Assembly (NCBI RefSeq): GCF_041734735.1
Contig: NC_134888.1
Location: 36,062,039-36,126,038, forward strand
Direction: 5' to 3'
From: Babylonia areolata
Lineage: Eukaryota > Mollusca > Gastropoda > Neogastropoda > Buccinidae
DNA length: 64,000 bases
Shown here: piece after piece, positions 1 through 36,700 of the stretch
Layout of the letters: every line of letters starts with the position of its first letter
Numbering within the stretch: the first letter of the stretch is position 1
Notes under the pieces: generated by a model
What the model saw: the letters and a program-made list of their open reading frames with translations, nothing else
Databases searched by the model: none
Told to the model about the DNA's origin: nothing
Program-made: the position numbers and the translations under genes

Positions 1-29
1 AACAAGCACAATGAATCCACACACTGACA

Positions 30-420
30 GCGCAAAAGCCGAGTGGTCAGAGCACTGGACTTTCAATCTGAGGGTCCCAGGTTTGAATCCCAGTAACGGT
101 GCCTGGTGGGTAAAGGGTGGGGATTTTTCCAATCTCCCAGGTCAACATATGTGCAGACCTGCTTGTGCCTGAACCCCCTTCGCGTGTACACGCAAGCAGA
201 AGATCAAGTATACATGTCAAAGATCCTGTAATCCATGTCAGCATTCGGTGGGTTACAGAAACAAGAACATACCCAGTTACCCAGCATGCACACCCCTGAA
301 AACGGAGTATGGCGGCCTGCATGGCGGGGTAAAAACGGTCATACAAATATAAGCCCACTCATGTATATATGAGTGAATGCGGGAGTTGCAGCCCACGAGC
401 AAGAAGAAGAAGAAGAAGAA
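30..420 (+). mobile_element. SINE family 1 copy (tRNA-like head, GAA tail)
   Basis: Head GCCGAGTGGTCAGAGCAC resembles the A box of a class II tRNA (Leu-like); GGTTTGAATCCC is the B box. A conserved body follows (AGGTCAACATATGTGCAGAC, then CATGTCAGCATTCGGTGGGT, GAAAACGGAGTATGG) and a (GAA)n tail. A possible direct repeat GAATCCACAC at 13-22 and 419-428 marks the target duplication. The insertion lies about 25 bp past the exon 9 donor in gene sense. Confidence 0.9.
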
Positions 421-442
421 TCCACACGAGGCGGACACTGAC

Positions 443-24862
<24,420 letters not shown>

Positions 24863-24999
24863 ACTGAGGTCTATCGTCACCGCCCCTCAGCTTCGATGAT
24901 CACTCCGGAAGACAGCTAGCTCATCCTTTGCTCTGTGGATGTGATGGTTGTGTTGATGGTGCTTAGGACTGAAGGGTTGTTCTCTGTATCACATGCGAA

Positions 25000-25284
25000 A
25001 CAATAGATAAAAAATAATAACAATAATAATAATGACAATAATAATGATGATGTTGATATAATGATAATAAGAAAAAGAAGGAGAAGAATTATAACAATGT
25101 GCATTTATACAGCCCTTATCCTGCAGCTCTAAGGACATTTAACAATGCATCTAGAATGTATAAGACACAGGATTTTTTTTATGTTACAATACAAATTCAC
25201 TAAAAAAAAAAACCAACTATTTTTGAAAAGTGTAACATCACTCATGACACACATCTACTCACCTCACCCCCAGCCCCTCAGCTC

Positions 25285-25319
<35 letters not shown>

Positions 25320-25522
25320 TCGCGCACATGTGAAAAGACAGTTTTAGGGGGTGAAGGATTTATGATGCCGATACTGCATAAGATAAATGAAAATTTTAAC
25401 CAACTGTTTTGTTTTTACCCAGTCGCATATAATGAACAGACATTAAATTTAAAGTAAACTGAACATATGCATGCATACACACAAAGGCACATCCTGAATA
25501 TATTGACTTTATCACTATTATT

Positions 25523-25565
<43 letters not shown>

Positions 25566-25598
25566 ACTTCCTGAGTTCGTCGTTACTATTTTTTACTG

Positions 25599-25639
<41 letters not shown>

Positions 25640-25700
25640 ATTCATATTTACAACGAAACAAACAACACTCCAATGGCTGCAAAATCTGGAACTCACAATA
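25000..25700. repeat. Microsatellites upstream of exon 1
   Basis: AAT/GAT-rich stretch at 25005-25090 and CA tracts at 25286-25318, 25527-25562 and 25601-25640. No exon was recognised. Confidence 0.8.
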
Positions 25701-25889
25701 TTTTGTAAGGTTACCTTGTGGTCATTATGACGTCCTACACAAGTGACCCAGTCTTGAGACGATTCCGATCAGTCACAACAAGTATAAATCCGATCCTTTT
25801 TTTCTACAGTCATTACTTTCTTGTCAGTATCAAAATGTGGCCACAATCAAAACTGCACCTTACAAACGTTGACAAACAAACGCACTTAC

Positions 25890-25982
25890 AAATATCAGTC
25901 TCTCTTTGGGGATATCATCGACAGTAGGCCATTCAGGGATCTTGGGCTGACCGATCACTATGGTCGCAAGACGCCGTCCCAT
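25890..25982 (-). other. Candidate 5' exon with a 31-codon ORF
   Basis: On the minus strand an ATG at 25982 opens MGRRLATIVIGQPKIPEWPT, continues VDDIPKERLIF and meets a consensus donor GTAAGT at 25889. It could be a 5' exon of the MINDY4B-like gene. Spliced to the acceptor CATCCACAG at 24933 it would then reach a TGA after three codons, making it an upstream ORF rather than an N-terminus. It could instead belong to an unseen gene. The protein is not recognised. Confidence 0.35.
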
Positions 25983-25984
25983 GT

Positions 25985-26160
25985 AAAGCCGTCACTTCCG
26001 GTGAGAACGTCGCGCGATTTTTCTTCCTCTTTCCTTTCTTGTGTATGATTTGAGACCGAATCTCGATTCTTCTTCTCCTTCTGTCTTCTTTGCTGTGCGC
26101 ATGCAAAATCAACTCGCTGATTATTTTGCCGATCTAGCGGGGTTTCTACTACTTCCGCCA
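25985..26160 (-). promoter_or_regulatory. Candidate promoter of the MINDY4B-like gene
   Basis: CACCGGAAGTG (minus strand, 26003-25993) is a consensus ETS/GABP site. CpG-containing TCGCGCG follows at 26010, and a second GGCGGAAGTAG lies near 26155. Such ETS sites are typical of TATA-less housekeeping promoters. Position, about 1.1 kb upstream of exon 1, fits; no expression evidence. Confidence 0.4.
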
Positions 26161-26860
26161 GAAGAAATTAAACGAAGGAAACATGAAAAATCCATTGATA
26201 ATAGCCACTGAAACCTTGCTCGGTAGTTGTGGAGCTCCCCCTGTTTTTTCTTCTTCTTTTTTTTACAAGGTTCTGCAGAGAAATTTATGGGTCTATTTAT
26301 TACGGAATCTCTCGTATTGAATAAAGGTAGTAAATAAAAATTACTAAAAGAAAAAATATAAACGCACAGTTCCACATCATGTAAAAATTCGTTTTCATGG
26401 TCACGATGCTTCAGCGGAGTTCCTCCCCCGGCTTTCATCGATTTCTTTCACAGTCACGATTGGCCAGACCCTATTTCTTTTCAACCAATCGGCAAATGAG
26501 TTACACGAACAGGGAGAGAGGTACTTTCGTTTTTTATTTTGATGATGACAAACGCAAAGAATGTTTCTGGGCCTTTGTCTCGCGAACTCAGTGAATTAAT
26601 CACGATAAAGTTTGCACTCCGTCCACGTCTGACTGTCTTTTATCAAAAACAGTCACGATGTTCTGTATTGTACAAGGCGAAGCCGACTCGGAGTACAAAT
26701 AACTTTAATTTGATACCCCACACCACACCATGTCCTGGACCATGTACAGACAGCTATATGAGAGACCATCCACGGACCTATATACTATATACATCCGTGG
26801 TGACCATCAGCAGCAAACCAAATCGGACGCTGGGGCTCCTGACTGAAGCGTAATCTGTGC
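26160..26860. other. Intergenic, no gene recognised
   Basis: Mixed-composition sequence between the two divergent genes. Short plus-strand ORFs at 26397-26594 and 26539-26853 show no domain or splice support. Confidence 0.55.
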
Positions 26861-27099
26861 ATCAGAGTCTAGTCAACTTCCTCACGCACATGACTGATCA
26901 GTCTGGTCCGCAGTCAAAGAGCGAGCATACAAGGCCCTAGTAAGTAAGTCAGTTACTTCAGTGCCATCAGTGGAACTTGTTGCTATTCCTATACTGCCGG
27001 CCGGGGACCCCTACACAAAGAAGCCGCCGGGACCGCCGGGACATCAACACGTAACATGTTGTGTGTCTTGTCAGTGTGTAGTGTGTGTGTGTGTAGTGT

Positions 27100-27175
<76 letters not shown>

Positions 27176-27895
27176 TGTTGTGCCTGTGCTTTCATATCTG
27201 CCGGGTGCTCTGCCAGGTCACGTTCTGCCCGTTTGCCGCTACCACTGACGAATACTCCGAGTGTCAGTGATATGCTGTCCCATGCACGGCACTGGTCGTG
27301 AACTGACTGAGTAGCCATCCCTTCAGCAACGCATGCAGATTCACTGAGAAAGGGGGCAAGAGTCACAATTGTGCACCACAAGACTCCGGGCCGACGGACT
27401 GCAACGGCGGTCTGGTCCCGGCATCAGCAACAACACCTCGGCCTGAATTAAGCCACCCCTCAGGACTTCGCGTTACCAGCATAGCCGGCCAAGCCCTGCA
27501 GCTCCCATCTTCAGCAGCTGACTATCATTGGAAGTTCTACCCATTAAGTGCTGACAATCCACTAGATTGCAGTGTCTGCTGCCGGGCCCTGTCTGGGGGC
27601 CTCAGTTTAAGACCCGGGGTGATGCGGCAGTCCTCAGTGTAAGTCATCACCCTCACCCCCACGCCGCCCCACCCCCCACACCACCAACTCCCGTTGGAGC
27701 AAAGCCGGGTCTAGGGATTCCATTCCAACCAGTTAATATGGTGGTATGGTCGCCTTTTCTAAAAAGACATTGATATGCCCTACTGATGACACTAGTGGAC
27801 TTCTTTTCTCCTCAGTCAAGTTCCCCTGATTTGTAAAGCTGCGGGCCGGGTCTGCTCGCTGTGTAAATCAATCAATCAATCAATATTGTGCCAAT
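26860..27895. mobile_element. Possible retroposon with AATC tail
   Basis: GC-richer stretch (GCCGGCCGGGGACCCC, GGGCCCTGTCTGGGGGCCTC) ending TGTAAATCAATCAATCAATCAA at 27863-27884, a simple-repeat tail of the type left by non-LTR retroposition. A (GT)n tract lies at 27075-27172. No protein match, so the family is unassigned. Confidence 0.35.
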
Positions 27896-27899
27896 GAAG

Positions 27900-30194
27900 G
27901 CATTCAAGTTAATCACTCATTTCATTTTTGTTGCTTTAACATCTAGATTTGTTGTAAAATGAAACAGACGGCAGACAGTGCAATTTTCTTCCTTCAGCAA
28001 AGAGTCTGGCCATTCGTATTTGTTTCAACATTATGTACCAGAAACATACAGCATTGACGTGACACTGAAAAAGTAAACCGAAACTTTTTTAACTGGTGAA
28101 TTTCAATTGCAATAAGATCCAGACCAAAATGAGCAACTATCCGAATAGAGTTTTTGCAATATGCGACACCAATTCCAAACCAGCCACGTTGTAAGCATTC
28201 AAAAATGTGAATGGTCAACAAATAAACCACTACCACCACTACCACTGACGGCCACCACCACCACCACCACTGACCAACAATGATTAAAAAGGCACAAGAC
28301 AGAACAAAATGAATAGAAAAAAGGGAAAAAATAAATCAACCTTTTTCTTCTTCAGTCGACGGACAGTTTATTCCAATAACGATAATTGTAACCGATTTGT
28401 TATAAGTAATTAAGTTTGCCCCCACCTTCATGCACGTAGCTGCTGCACTGCCACATCCAGATTCATCAGTTTTGACGAAGGTCGACATGAGGAGGCCCTG
28501 GCACTCAGTGCTGCTTTGGTCGTGTCAGGTCGATAGTGTTTGTTCCTCGGAATGAATCAGCATGTGCAGGACACCGTAACGCGTTCCCCGGCTATGCTAT
28601 GCGCTGACATATGACACCAAAAACGAATCAGTCACTCGATCCATCTCCAATTACAATAAACAACTAATTCGACGCGCCCCGGTGATGCCTGCAGTGTTCG
28701 TCTCTTAATTTTGGCATTGGCGAAATGAGAACACTTAGGTTCAATGCCAGGTGACAAAGACACTGATAAAAAAAGTATATTATTATCAGTAACTCTATGA
28801 CGGGAATAACCCCACCCAAACAATTAAATGAGACAGGGGCCTGGGTGGTAAAGGTCACAGGCATGTTCTGGTACTGACTTTTCGAGTCACATGTATAGTC
28901 CTCACTTGCGGGCTCAAAATCTTCGAACAGTGTTTTGAAGAAGTCCGTAGCATCACTATATCTATATATAGAGGTTTGGTGTGTCAGGGTCAAAGCTGCC
29001 TATTCTATCTGGTTTGTTCAGTTTTGTTCCCAAATAGGTCAAGCGGTGTCAAAATAGACTGATAATGAGAATTTAATCTTGTGCATTGTGAACACCATCA
29101 GTGCAACCTATTCGTGTTAGTAGACTCTTGTGTATCCAGTGGCTGTACGGTACGTAGTACGCAGGCAAATCGATTTCAGCTAAGGAAGTATGTGAATCTT
29201 AATGTATTGTCACCTGAGTACATGAATGGCTACAATGGTTGCCATTTTTTACGAAAGACCTGAACAACCTTTCCTCAGTCTTCTTTCTTTTCTTCTTTTT
29301 ATTTTTATTTATTTTTATTTTATTTTATTTTATTTTTTTTACCCCCGTTCATTGTATCACGGTGTTTCCTTGTCAGTATGTTATCGCAGGTAGTCCGTCG
29401 CGGTGACCCATATCATTCCAATGTCAAAACGGGCTGTTATGTATCCCCAACTCTGTCGAATCAACTCTGCGGTATGAGTTAGTGTACTCGATTGGGGCTG
29501 GCAATGGTTCTAGCGTGCTTAGTAGTACTGACGACATGCGACCGTTGGTAGTTTTCTGGCAGACGGTTCCACATCAGTGCAGCGGCCACTGACGTCCGGT
29601 CAGTATATAGCATATAATACTTATCATAGTGGAACAGCTCTTCTTCTTCTTGGGTATAGGCAGCCAACATCTACATCAAGACGAATCAGCCGCACTTTTC
29701 ACTTAGGAAAAAAGCTTCCCGCTCCGGTCGGATGAGCGCATGTCATAGTTTTCTAGTCCACAGGGGTGTTGCCAGGTCTGTTTCCGATTTGGTCACGGTG
29801 GTGGAGGGGAGAGGGGGGGAAGGGGGAGGGGGAAAAAGAAAAAGAAAAACATCCAGGTGAAGTTATATGCTTTTCTTCCCGCTACCAAGGCAAACGACAA
29901 AAGTGAAAGTAGCATTATAAACTATGGGCAAAGAAATCAGATGATTGATTGTGGCTACATATTCATCTCAGTTTAATGAAGATCCAAGAAGAAGAAGATC
30001 ACTGAGAAGAAAAAAGAAAGAAGAAGAAGAAGAAGACGTATCTTACACATACGCGATGTAAGATGAATTCCCTTTGGTCCATTTTATTATTCAGTCTTTT
30101 TTTTTCTTTACTCCCCCCCCCTCCCCCCCGCATGGTGTGTGCTGTTCATTTTTCCTTTTGATATTTTTCACATACAATGTGATGTCTTTAGACG

Positions 30195-30244
<50 letters not shown>

Positions 30245-30400
30245 GCCTGGCCCTTGTAAAAAGATCTGTCGCAATTAAAGGCCATGGTGTGTGTGTGTGT
30301 GTGTGTGTAGGCATGGCCCTGACCCTCGTAAAAAAAATCTTTCGCAAAGGCCACGGTGTGTGGGGGCGTGGGGGGGCAGGGGGGGGGCCGTGCAAGTCGT
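27900..30400. other. Intergenic, no gene recognised
   Basis: A minus-strand ORF 28993-28664 has no recognised domain. Minus strand 29640-29480 reads VAAALMWNRLPENYQRS, resembling the WNSLP motif at LINE ORF2 ends, a weak fragment. T-rich and GAA-rich tracts lie at 29282-29340 and 29985-30040, a C-run at 30112-30128, and GT microsatellites at 30195-30242 and 30285-30308. Confidence 0.5.
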
Positions 30401-30419
30401 ATGTGTTTGTGTAAGGTCG

Positions 30420-30655
30420 AATGCCTGCACATGCGTGCACGCCATTTAGATGGGGTCAGAGTTGGGTCGAGATGGTAATGACGTCAGTGACCATAATAAT
30501 AACATTCAAGACTGATCTCCCTTTAGCAGTCAGATGCGTGCGCACTTATCAACAAACATGGAAGGAGACGGGAGTACGACCTGATGGGTTTTCTCTCAAC
30601 CGCAAATGACATTGACTCTCCAACGTGTAATTGTTAAAGATGAGACAGTGATTAG
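30420..30655 (+). promoter_or_regulatory. Candidate promoter and 5' UTR exon of the PARG-like gene
   Basis: TGACGTCA at 30479-30486 is a full palindromic cAMP-response element. A consensus donor GATTAG|GTGAGT ends at 30655. Joined to the first coding exon (acceptor at 32042), the last triplet TAG is an in-frame stop, which makes 32088 the first usable ATG. The transcription start is not visible; promoter and exon assignment are inference. Confidence 0.4.
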
Positions 30656-31811
30656 GTGAGTACGTTTGTGTAAAAATGTACGCCCTATGCTGTGGACTAC
30701 AGAGAAAAATTCCAGCATTTTTCATTAGTTTTAACCACGACATAGATTTCTCATACTTAACAGTTGGCTTCTCGAAGGGAGAAGTCATCAATCATATTTT
30801 TTTTGCGAACTGCTGTACCTCCTGACAAATGTACATTTTCGTGCAAAGACGCTGACACGAAGTATTCTTGGAATCATTTAGAATGCTTCATACTAGCAGT
30901 GGCTTTTGCCACTGTTTGAAGTAAGAAAAATGTATAATTTTCATTGATTTACTTTTCATTATAACGGAATGATTTGACACATTCTTGGTACTAACGGCAA
31001 GCATTTTACTTGATTTAACGTACTGCATCGAATCAAAAGCTTATAACTGCATGCAAACCACGAAACTGCAGGTGAGGTCCAGCACGAAACTGAAACTAAT
31101 TTGCCCGTTGCTGCACACCACTGCTACTGTTAGAGCGCAGGAAGGTGGCCGTCATAATGTACGTAGTTTGTACCCATGGAGAAGTAGAACTGAAACTAGA
31201 CACATTTACTTTTGAGATGTTCCTTGTCGGGTTATGCCTTTTAGCAATATCAGAAAAGCAATGCAAAACAATTTGCATCATATGTTGTATTTTTGAGGCT
31301 TTTAATCAGCTGTTATTTCAGTTTCCTGAAAGAAAATAATGTTACATGTGTTATGAATTATTGAATATATATAAGATAAATATTTATAATTAAATCTGCA
31401 TGCGACTTTGCTGGCACCTGCACCCTTTCTTTTGTGTATCACATCTATTAACAACAGATTTTTTTAGAAAATCGACATTAGTCATAACTCACGGGAAAGG
31501 AAGCAGAAAAAATTTCATAAACATGTTTGTAGTGTACAGTTATCTGGTATTTGTCAACTGTACACAGTTAATGGCAGCGTGTATGTGTGTTTGTGTGTTG
31601 TTTGTGTGCTGATATGTGTGTTTGTTAAAACATATGTATGTGTTGGAGATTTTCAAGTTTAATTAAACATGTAAAACATATTTAACATCAATCATTTGCC
31701 TTTTTTGTATCTTACAGTTTTATTTTAATGTATTTACTTAGACTTAATTTTGTTGAGTTATTTTATTTCAATTTAGTTAAAAACTTGTATGTTTTATTTG
31801 TACCTAATTGT

Positions 31812-32030
31812 AGGCTCTGATTCTAAAGGCTTGACCTGCGCGTTAGGTCTATGTGTAAATGAGGCATCTGCTTCATTAATTTTAATATCAATATGTGGTG
31901 TACTTCTGACCTGCATGTTGGGTCTGTGTGTAAATGAGGCATCTGCTTCATTTATTTTCATAGCAAGATGTGGTGTACTGTATGGTTAGTCGGCACACTT
32001 TGATGCCACCTAGAATTTGAAACTGAAATT
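31812..32030 (+). mobile_element. SINE family 3 copy ending at a splice acceptor
   Basis: AGGCTTGACCTGCGCGTTAG, GAGGCATCTGCTTCATTAAT, AAGATGTGGTGTACTGTATG and GATGCCACCTAGAATTTGAA follow the family 3 order, ending GAAACTGAAATTGG. An internal stretch of about 100 bp is duplicated (TCTGTGTGTAAATGAGGCAT and near copy). The end lies about 12 nt before the acceptor of the first coding exon. Confidence 0.7.
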
Positions 32031-32042
32031 GGTGGTTTTCAG

Positions 32043-32225
32043 ACGTCAGTGGAGGTGGTGCCACAGGAGGGGTGGCACAGTGCAGTGATGGGCATGGGGC
32101 AGGAGCAGGTGCCATTTCCCCAGGACTGCCCAAACTGGGCGCTGGTGCGTGACCTCCTCACAGAGCTGCAGGAGCGGCTGCTGAATGAGACCATCAATGC
32201 CCAGGATGCAGCTCTGCATGTCCAG
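32043..32225 (+). CDS. PARG: PARG-like coding exon 1
   Basis: Acceptor GGTTTTCAG|ACGTCA, donor GTCCAG|GTATGG, phase 0 out. First ATG in frame at 32088 ([14 protein letters not shown]), a second at 32094; both have G at -3 and +4. Continues [17 protein letters not shown]. If an upstream coding exon exists the frame is open back to the acceptor. Confidence 0.78.
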
Positions 32226-32496
32226 GTATGGAATAGAAAGCCTGGTTTTCACTCTTCCTGGATTTATAGTGTTTGTGCATCTCCAAAACTGCAAATTGAT
32301 GTTTCTGCTGCTGAGTACCAAGGAGACAGATACACTGAGAGTGCATTTGGGCACGTGCACATATACACTTACACTTGTGCACGTATACACACATGCACAC
32401 AAGCACACATCAAGCCATACACATGCACCTACACGCATACATGTACACACACACACACCCACATAAACACTCACACACACATACTCACACACATAT

Positions 32497-32544
<48 letters not shown>

Positions 32545-32589
32545 ATACAAGCACAAGTGCGCACGCACACACATATCAACATACACACC

Positions 32590-32631
<42 letters not shown>

Positions 32632-33472
32632 CACACACACACACACGCACGCACACCATAATCTGAAAGTGAAAAGAATTTTTGATAATCAAAAATTTGA
32701 TTTGATCATGTGTATCAATGCACTGAATAATATGATGTTGAGAGGGAAAGAGGATAGGTCACTTGATGATAGAGAGAGGCTGTTGACATTTATTTAAATA
32801 AGTAAATGTATACATGTATCACTGTGTGTACCAGATATTGAGTTGGATTTATGAAAGATTTGACACACATGATCTGCTTACATTTTGGATGGGATGCCAT
32901 TCTGTATAATGTGGTAATTGAAGTGTAAAAAAAAAAAAAAATCTTTTTGAAAAGAAAATAGTATTTGTTCTTTGAACATAGGAACAGTCTTTTTCCTTTC
33001 TGTTTTTGGTTTTTGAAGAACAATCTTTCCAAGGACTTTGTTGGTCAGTGGTATATTGTTCTTGCACAACAAAATGTACAAAATTATTATAGTAACCTTG
33101 TTTTATTGTGCTTTGTACATTTTGCAGCAGTGAACACAAGTTTATAAAAAAAAAAAAAAATTAAAAAAATTACAACAGGTGGTCTACGAGGCGTGTCAGG
33201 CCCCACAAGCCTTGGACGAGCGATGGATCCAGCGACAGCATGGCCTGAGTAGCCAGGTGCGGCAAGGAGCTCGACAGAAGCTGGACCAGTCGTACCTATG
33301 GTTCGGCATGCTCAAGTTCCTGAAGAAAGTGGACAAGGAGGAGCATGAGAAGTTCCTATTCACCACCCTGCCCAACATCATTGAGCTGGTGCTGAGGGTG
33401 GAGGAGAACATGCCTTCTGTGCCCCTCTGCTTCAGTCAGCAGCAGAGAGGTTGGTTCCTGCTCTTATGTGTG

Positions 33473-33514
<42 letters not shown>

Positions 33515-33711
33515 ATGCTTGTGCTTGTGCTTGCTTTGAACTGTTTGTGTGTGTGTTTGTGTGAGTGTGGGTTTGAATATGTGTGTGTGTTTGAGTATGT
33601 GTTGGTGTGTGTGATTGTGGTAGGGTGTGGGTGTGAGTGTGTACTAAAAGAGAGTGTGAGTGTGTGTCTGAGTGTGTCTGTGTAAGAGTGTGTTCGTCTA
33701 TATGTGAGTGT

Positions 33712-33743
<32 letters not shown>

Positions 33744-36700
33744 TACAAGAGAATTCTTTGAATGTGTCCAGGATTCAAAGTGTCATTGTCCCACCAAGAA
33801 ACTGTTGAATTGTTTGGAACTGACTTTGATCACCAGTTAAACTCTTCATTGCCGCCATGCTGAATATGATCAGTCCATTTTCAAGACACACAGTGCCTGC
33901 TTTTCCGGTCTTTTTAGATCTGACTGTTTTCATACCTTGACTGTGTTGTTAAGACTGAAACCCACTTGGGATGTTGTGCAGACATCCTACTCACTTAGTG
34001 AAAGTGTCAGTGGATATTCTACATTGCAAGTCGGTCTCAGTATCTGCATAAATAATTGGGACATTGGAGGTGGGGGTGAGGGGGGGTGGCGCTTGTTTCT
34101 GTGGGCTTCTGTTTCAACATGAAACTTGATAATGAGTCACATTAATTTGTTATTGATTGTGTAGTGATGGCAAGCAAAAAACAACAGGCACACAGAAATT
34201 CAAAGACAGAAATTCAAAGCATTATATATAAACCTCCTCCTTCCTTCTCTGTCTCCTTCAGTCAGCAACTTATTTATATGCACAAGCAGGTTTAAGGTGC
34301 GTGATTAAGTTGAATACTGTATGTTGCTTTCCCTTGCTATTTTTTTTCTTGGGTAGATTATTTCTACTTCTGGTGAGATTTACTTCAAGTTCTGTAGAAC
34401 AGTAGATTCATTATCATGAAAACTATTGAAAAAAAAAGTTTAAGCAAATCAAACATTTTGAATGTGTGATGATGTTTGTGAAGAGCTTGTCCATGTCTCA
34501 GGGCTGTTGCTGTTTTTATGAAATAATAACAACAAAAACTAATATGCCATAGACTGCGTGCTGCTGAGGCCTACACTAAAAAATTACCCCTTATGTTTTT
34601 ATGAACACTTAGCTTTCTTCATTTCATCACCAGGTGGCAGCACTGTGCTGTCGCGTCAGTTGATAGCGTCCATCCTGGCCTGCAGTTTTCTGTGTCTGTT
34701 CCCTGAGCGTGTGCGCGACAGAGCGTCCAAGCTAAACGTCGTTAACTTCACCACCTTCTTCAAGCAGCTGCCCCAGTAAGAATAATGCGCTGTGTGTGTG
34801 TTTGTTTACCATTTCATATGTAAGCTGATTTTTCTTCTTCTTCTTCTTTTTTTAATAGTTCTAAATGTGTATAGCCATATGCTGAGTTCATGAAAAATAT
34901 GCAAAATGAAATTGGCCAAACAATAAATTTGTGTGCGTGTGTTTGTTTTTACCTGCTAGATCATCTGTACCATTTACAGTTGTGAAAGGCCACAGGTTTG
35001 GGGGGCACAAATATTCTCAACAGGTGATGTTGATTGAATAAGAATTATGATGACGGCGATGCTCTGTGAAGATCCATATAAAGGTTTGAGACTATATGAC
35101 AAAGCTGAACTTGCACTTCCTTTCATGAGAAAGCCAAGGGTCAACCAGGCCTGAGAGATACAGGCACCTAAAGTATTGATCAAGAAATCTGAGTGACAAT
35201 CCCAAAGAAGTGGATGACCTATGACTGTGTGGTCCCAGCCTTCCCATTTTAGCCCTTAGCACACTCCGATCTGGGTAGGAGCCGGCCACAGGCTGAACAA
35301 ATCTCACCTCTCATGGGGCTTCTTCCCAGTTGTCAGTCTGCAGTGCTTACCACTTTGCCAAGGCAGTTGGTAGTTGGTTATAAATCATGTTTTATTCAGC
35401 TAAAGTTAAATTAGTTTATGAAACCATAAATCAGGTCATACATCAGGCTTGTCGTCGTGCGGTATAACTGTGTGCACATGTTAAAGAAAGTAAGAATTGT
35501 GTGAAAAGTTACTTTGGAAAGATTGAATTCTATATCTATGTGAAAGATGTGATATGACTTTTTAGAAGCAGGGCCTTTTTGATTCACTTGTGTAAACAAA
35601 GAGTCTATGTTTTAACCTGGTGTTTGGTTGTCTGTGTGTGTGTGTGTGTCTGTGGTAAACTTTAACATTGCCGTTTTCTCTGCAAATACTTTGTCAGTTG
35701 ACACCAAATTTGGCATAAAAATAAGAAAAATTCAGTTCTTTCCAGTCATCTTGTTTAAAACAATATTGCACCTCTGGGATGGGCACACAAAAAAAGAAGA
35801 AAAAAAAAGCCAAATTTTATGCAAAATGAATTTAATGTTATATTTATATTTTTTTATTCTCTAAACTTGGCACTTTGATCGGATATTCTGACACAGCATC
35901 AAGAGCAGTCATTTTTATCATTTTTTGTTCAAACAGGAACTTCTTTTGCTCAGCATGGAAGTTGTATTTCTGGAGCATGTCTTTGGTGCAGCTAGTAAAA
36001 AAGGGAAATTAATCTGTAATTAATGCTAGGGGGTTAATTTGTGTTAAACTGATCTTTCTCATCTTAAACATTCCATTTTGAAATTATACTCAATACATAA
36101 AAAGCTTGTGTGTTTTACTCTCAGTGCACAGGGCTTTCACTATGTTCATTCGCCCAAGTGGTCTTTTTTGGAAGATACTAAAATCAGTACTACGAGTGGA
36201 CTTTATAGATCTATTGGCTGAGCCCTGAAGGTCATGCGCAAAAGTCAGTTGTGTACATATATTTATACATATTCAAAGCGCACGCTCATATTCCTCGCGA
36301 ACGCGAAGGATGCCAATTTGTTTCAAGTAGTTGACCTGCCCGTTCGATCCTATATTCAATTGACAATACACGATAACATGTGATGGAAAGTTTGAGAAGG
36401 AGACCGTTAAATATTTATTCTGAGAAAGATTTGTGAATGCCGCATCACTTACTGGATTATGCCCCAAACTGCCATAAAAATATCAACAAAATCAGTCAGA
36501 ATTCACAGTTAAAAATAATAAACCATTAGAGTTAATACCCTTGATGAAACGTAAAAATTTCCAGTCTTGATTTTTCTCAAAATTAAGTCCTTTTCACTTC
36601 ATACGACATTTAGAAGTACTTGTACTTGGCTCTGCATGTTATTAGTTTAACTAAATACTCAATTTTCATATCAACTTTACAACTATAAAACTAGAATGAA

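Noticed and set aside
25720-25780. Additional minus-strand exon ending CACAAG|GTAACC
   Set aside because: All frames compatible with the neighbouring candidate exon meet a stop.
28664-28993. 109-codon minus-strand ORF as a gene
   Set aside because: No recognisable domain, no supporting splice sites, and it lies between the two divergent genes; chance length in this composition.
31789-31989. 66-codon ORF with an internal repeat
   Set aside because: The repeat is a duplicated part of a SINE family 3 copy.
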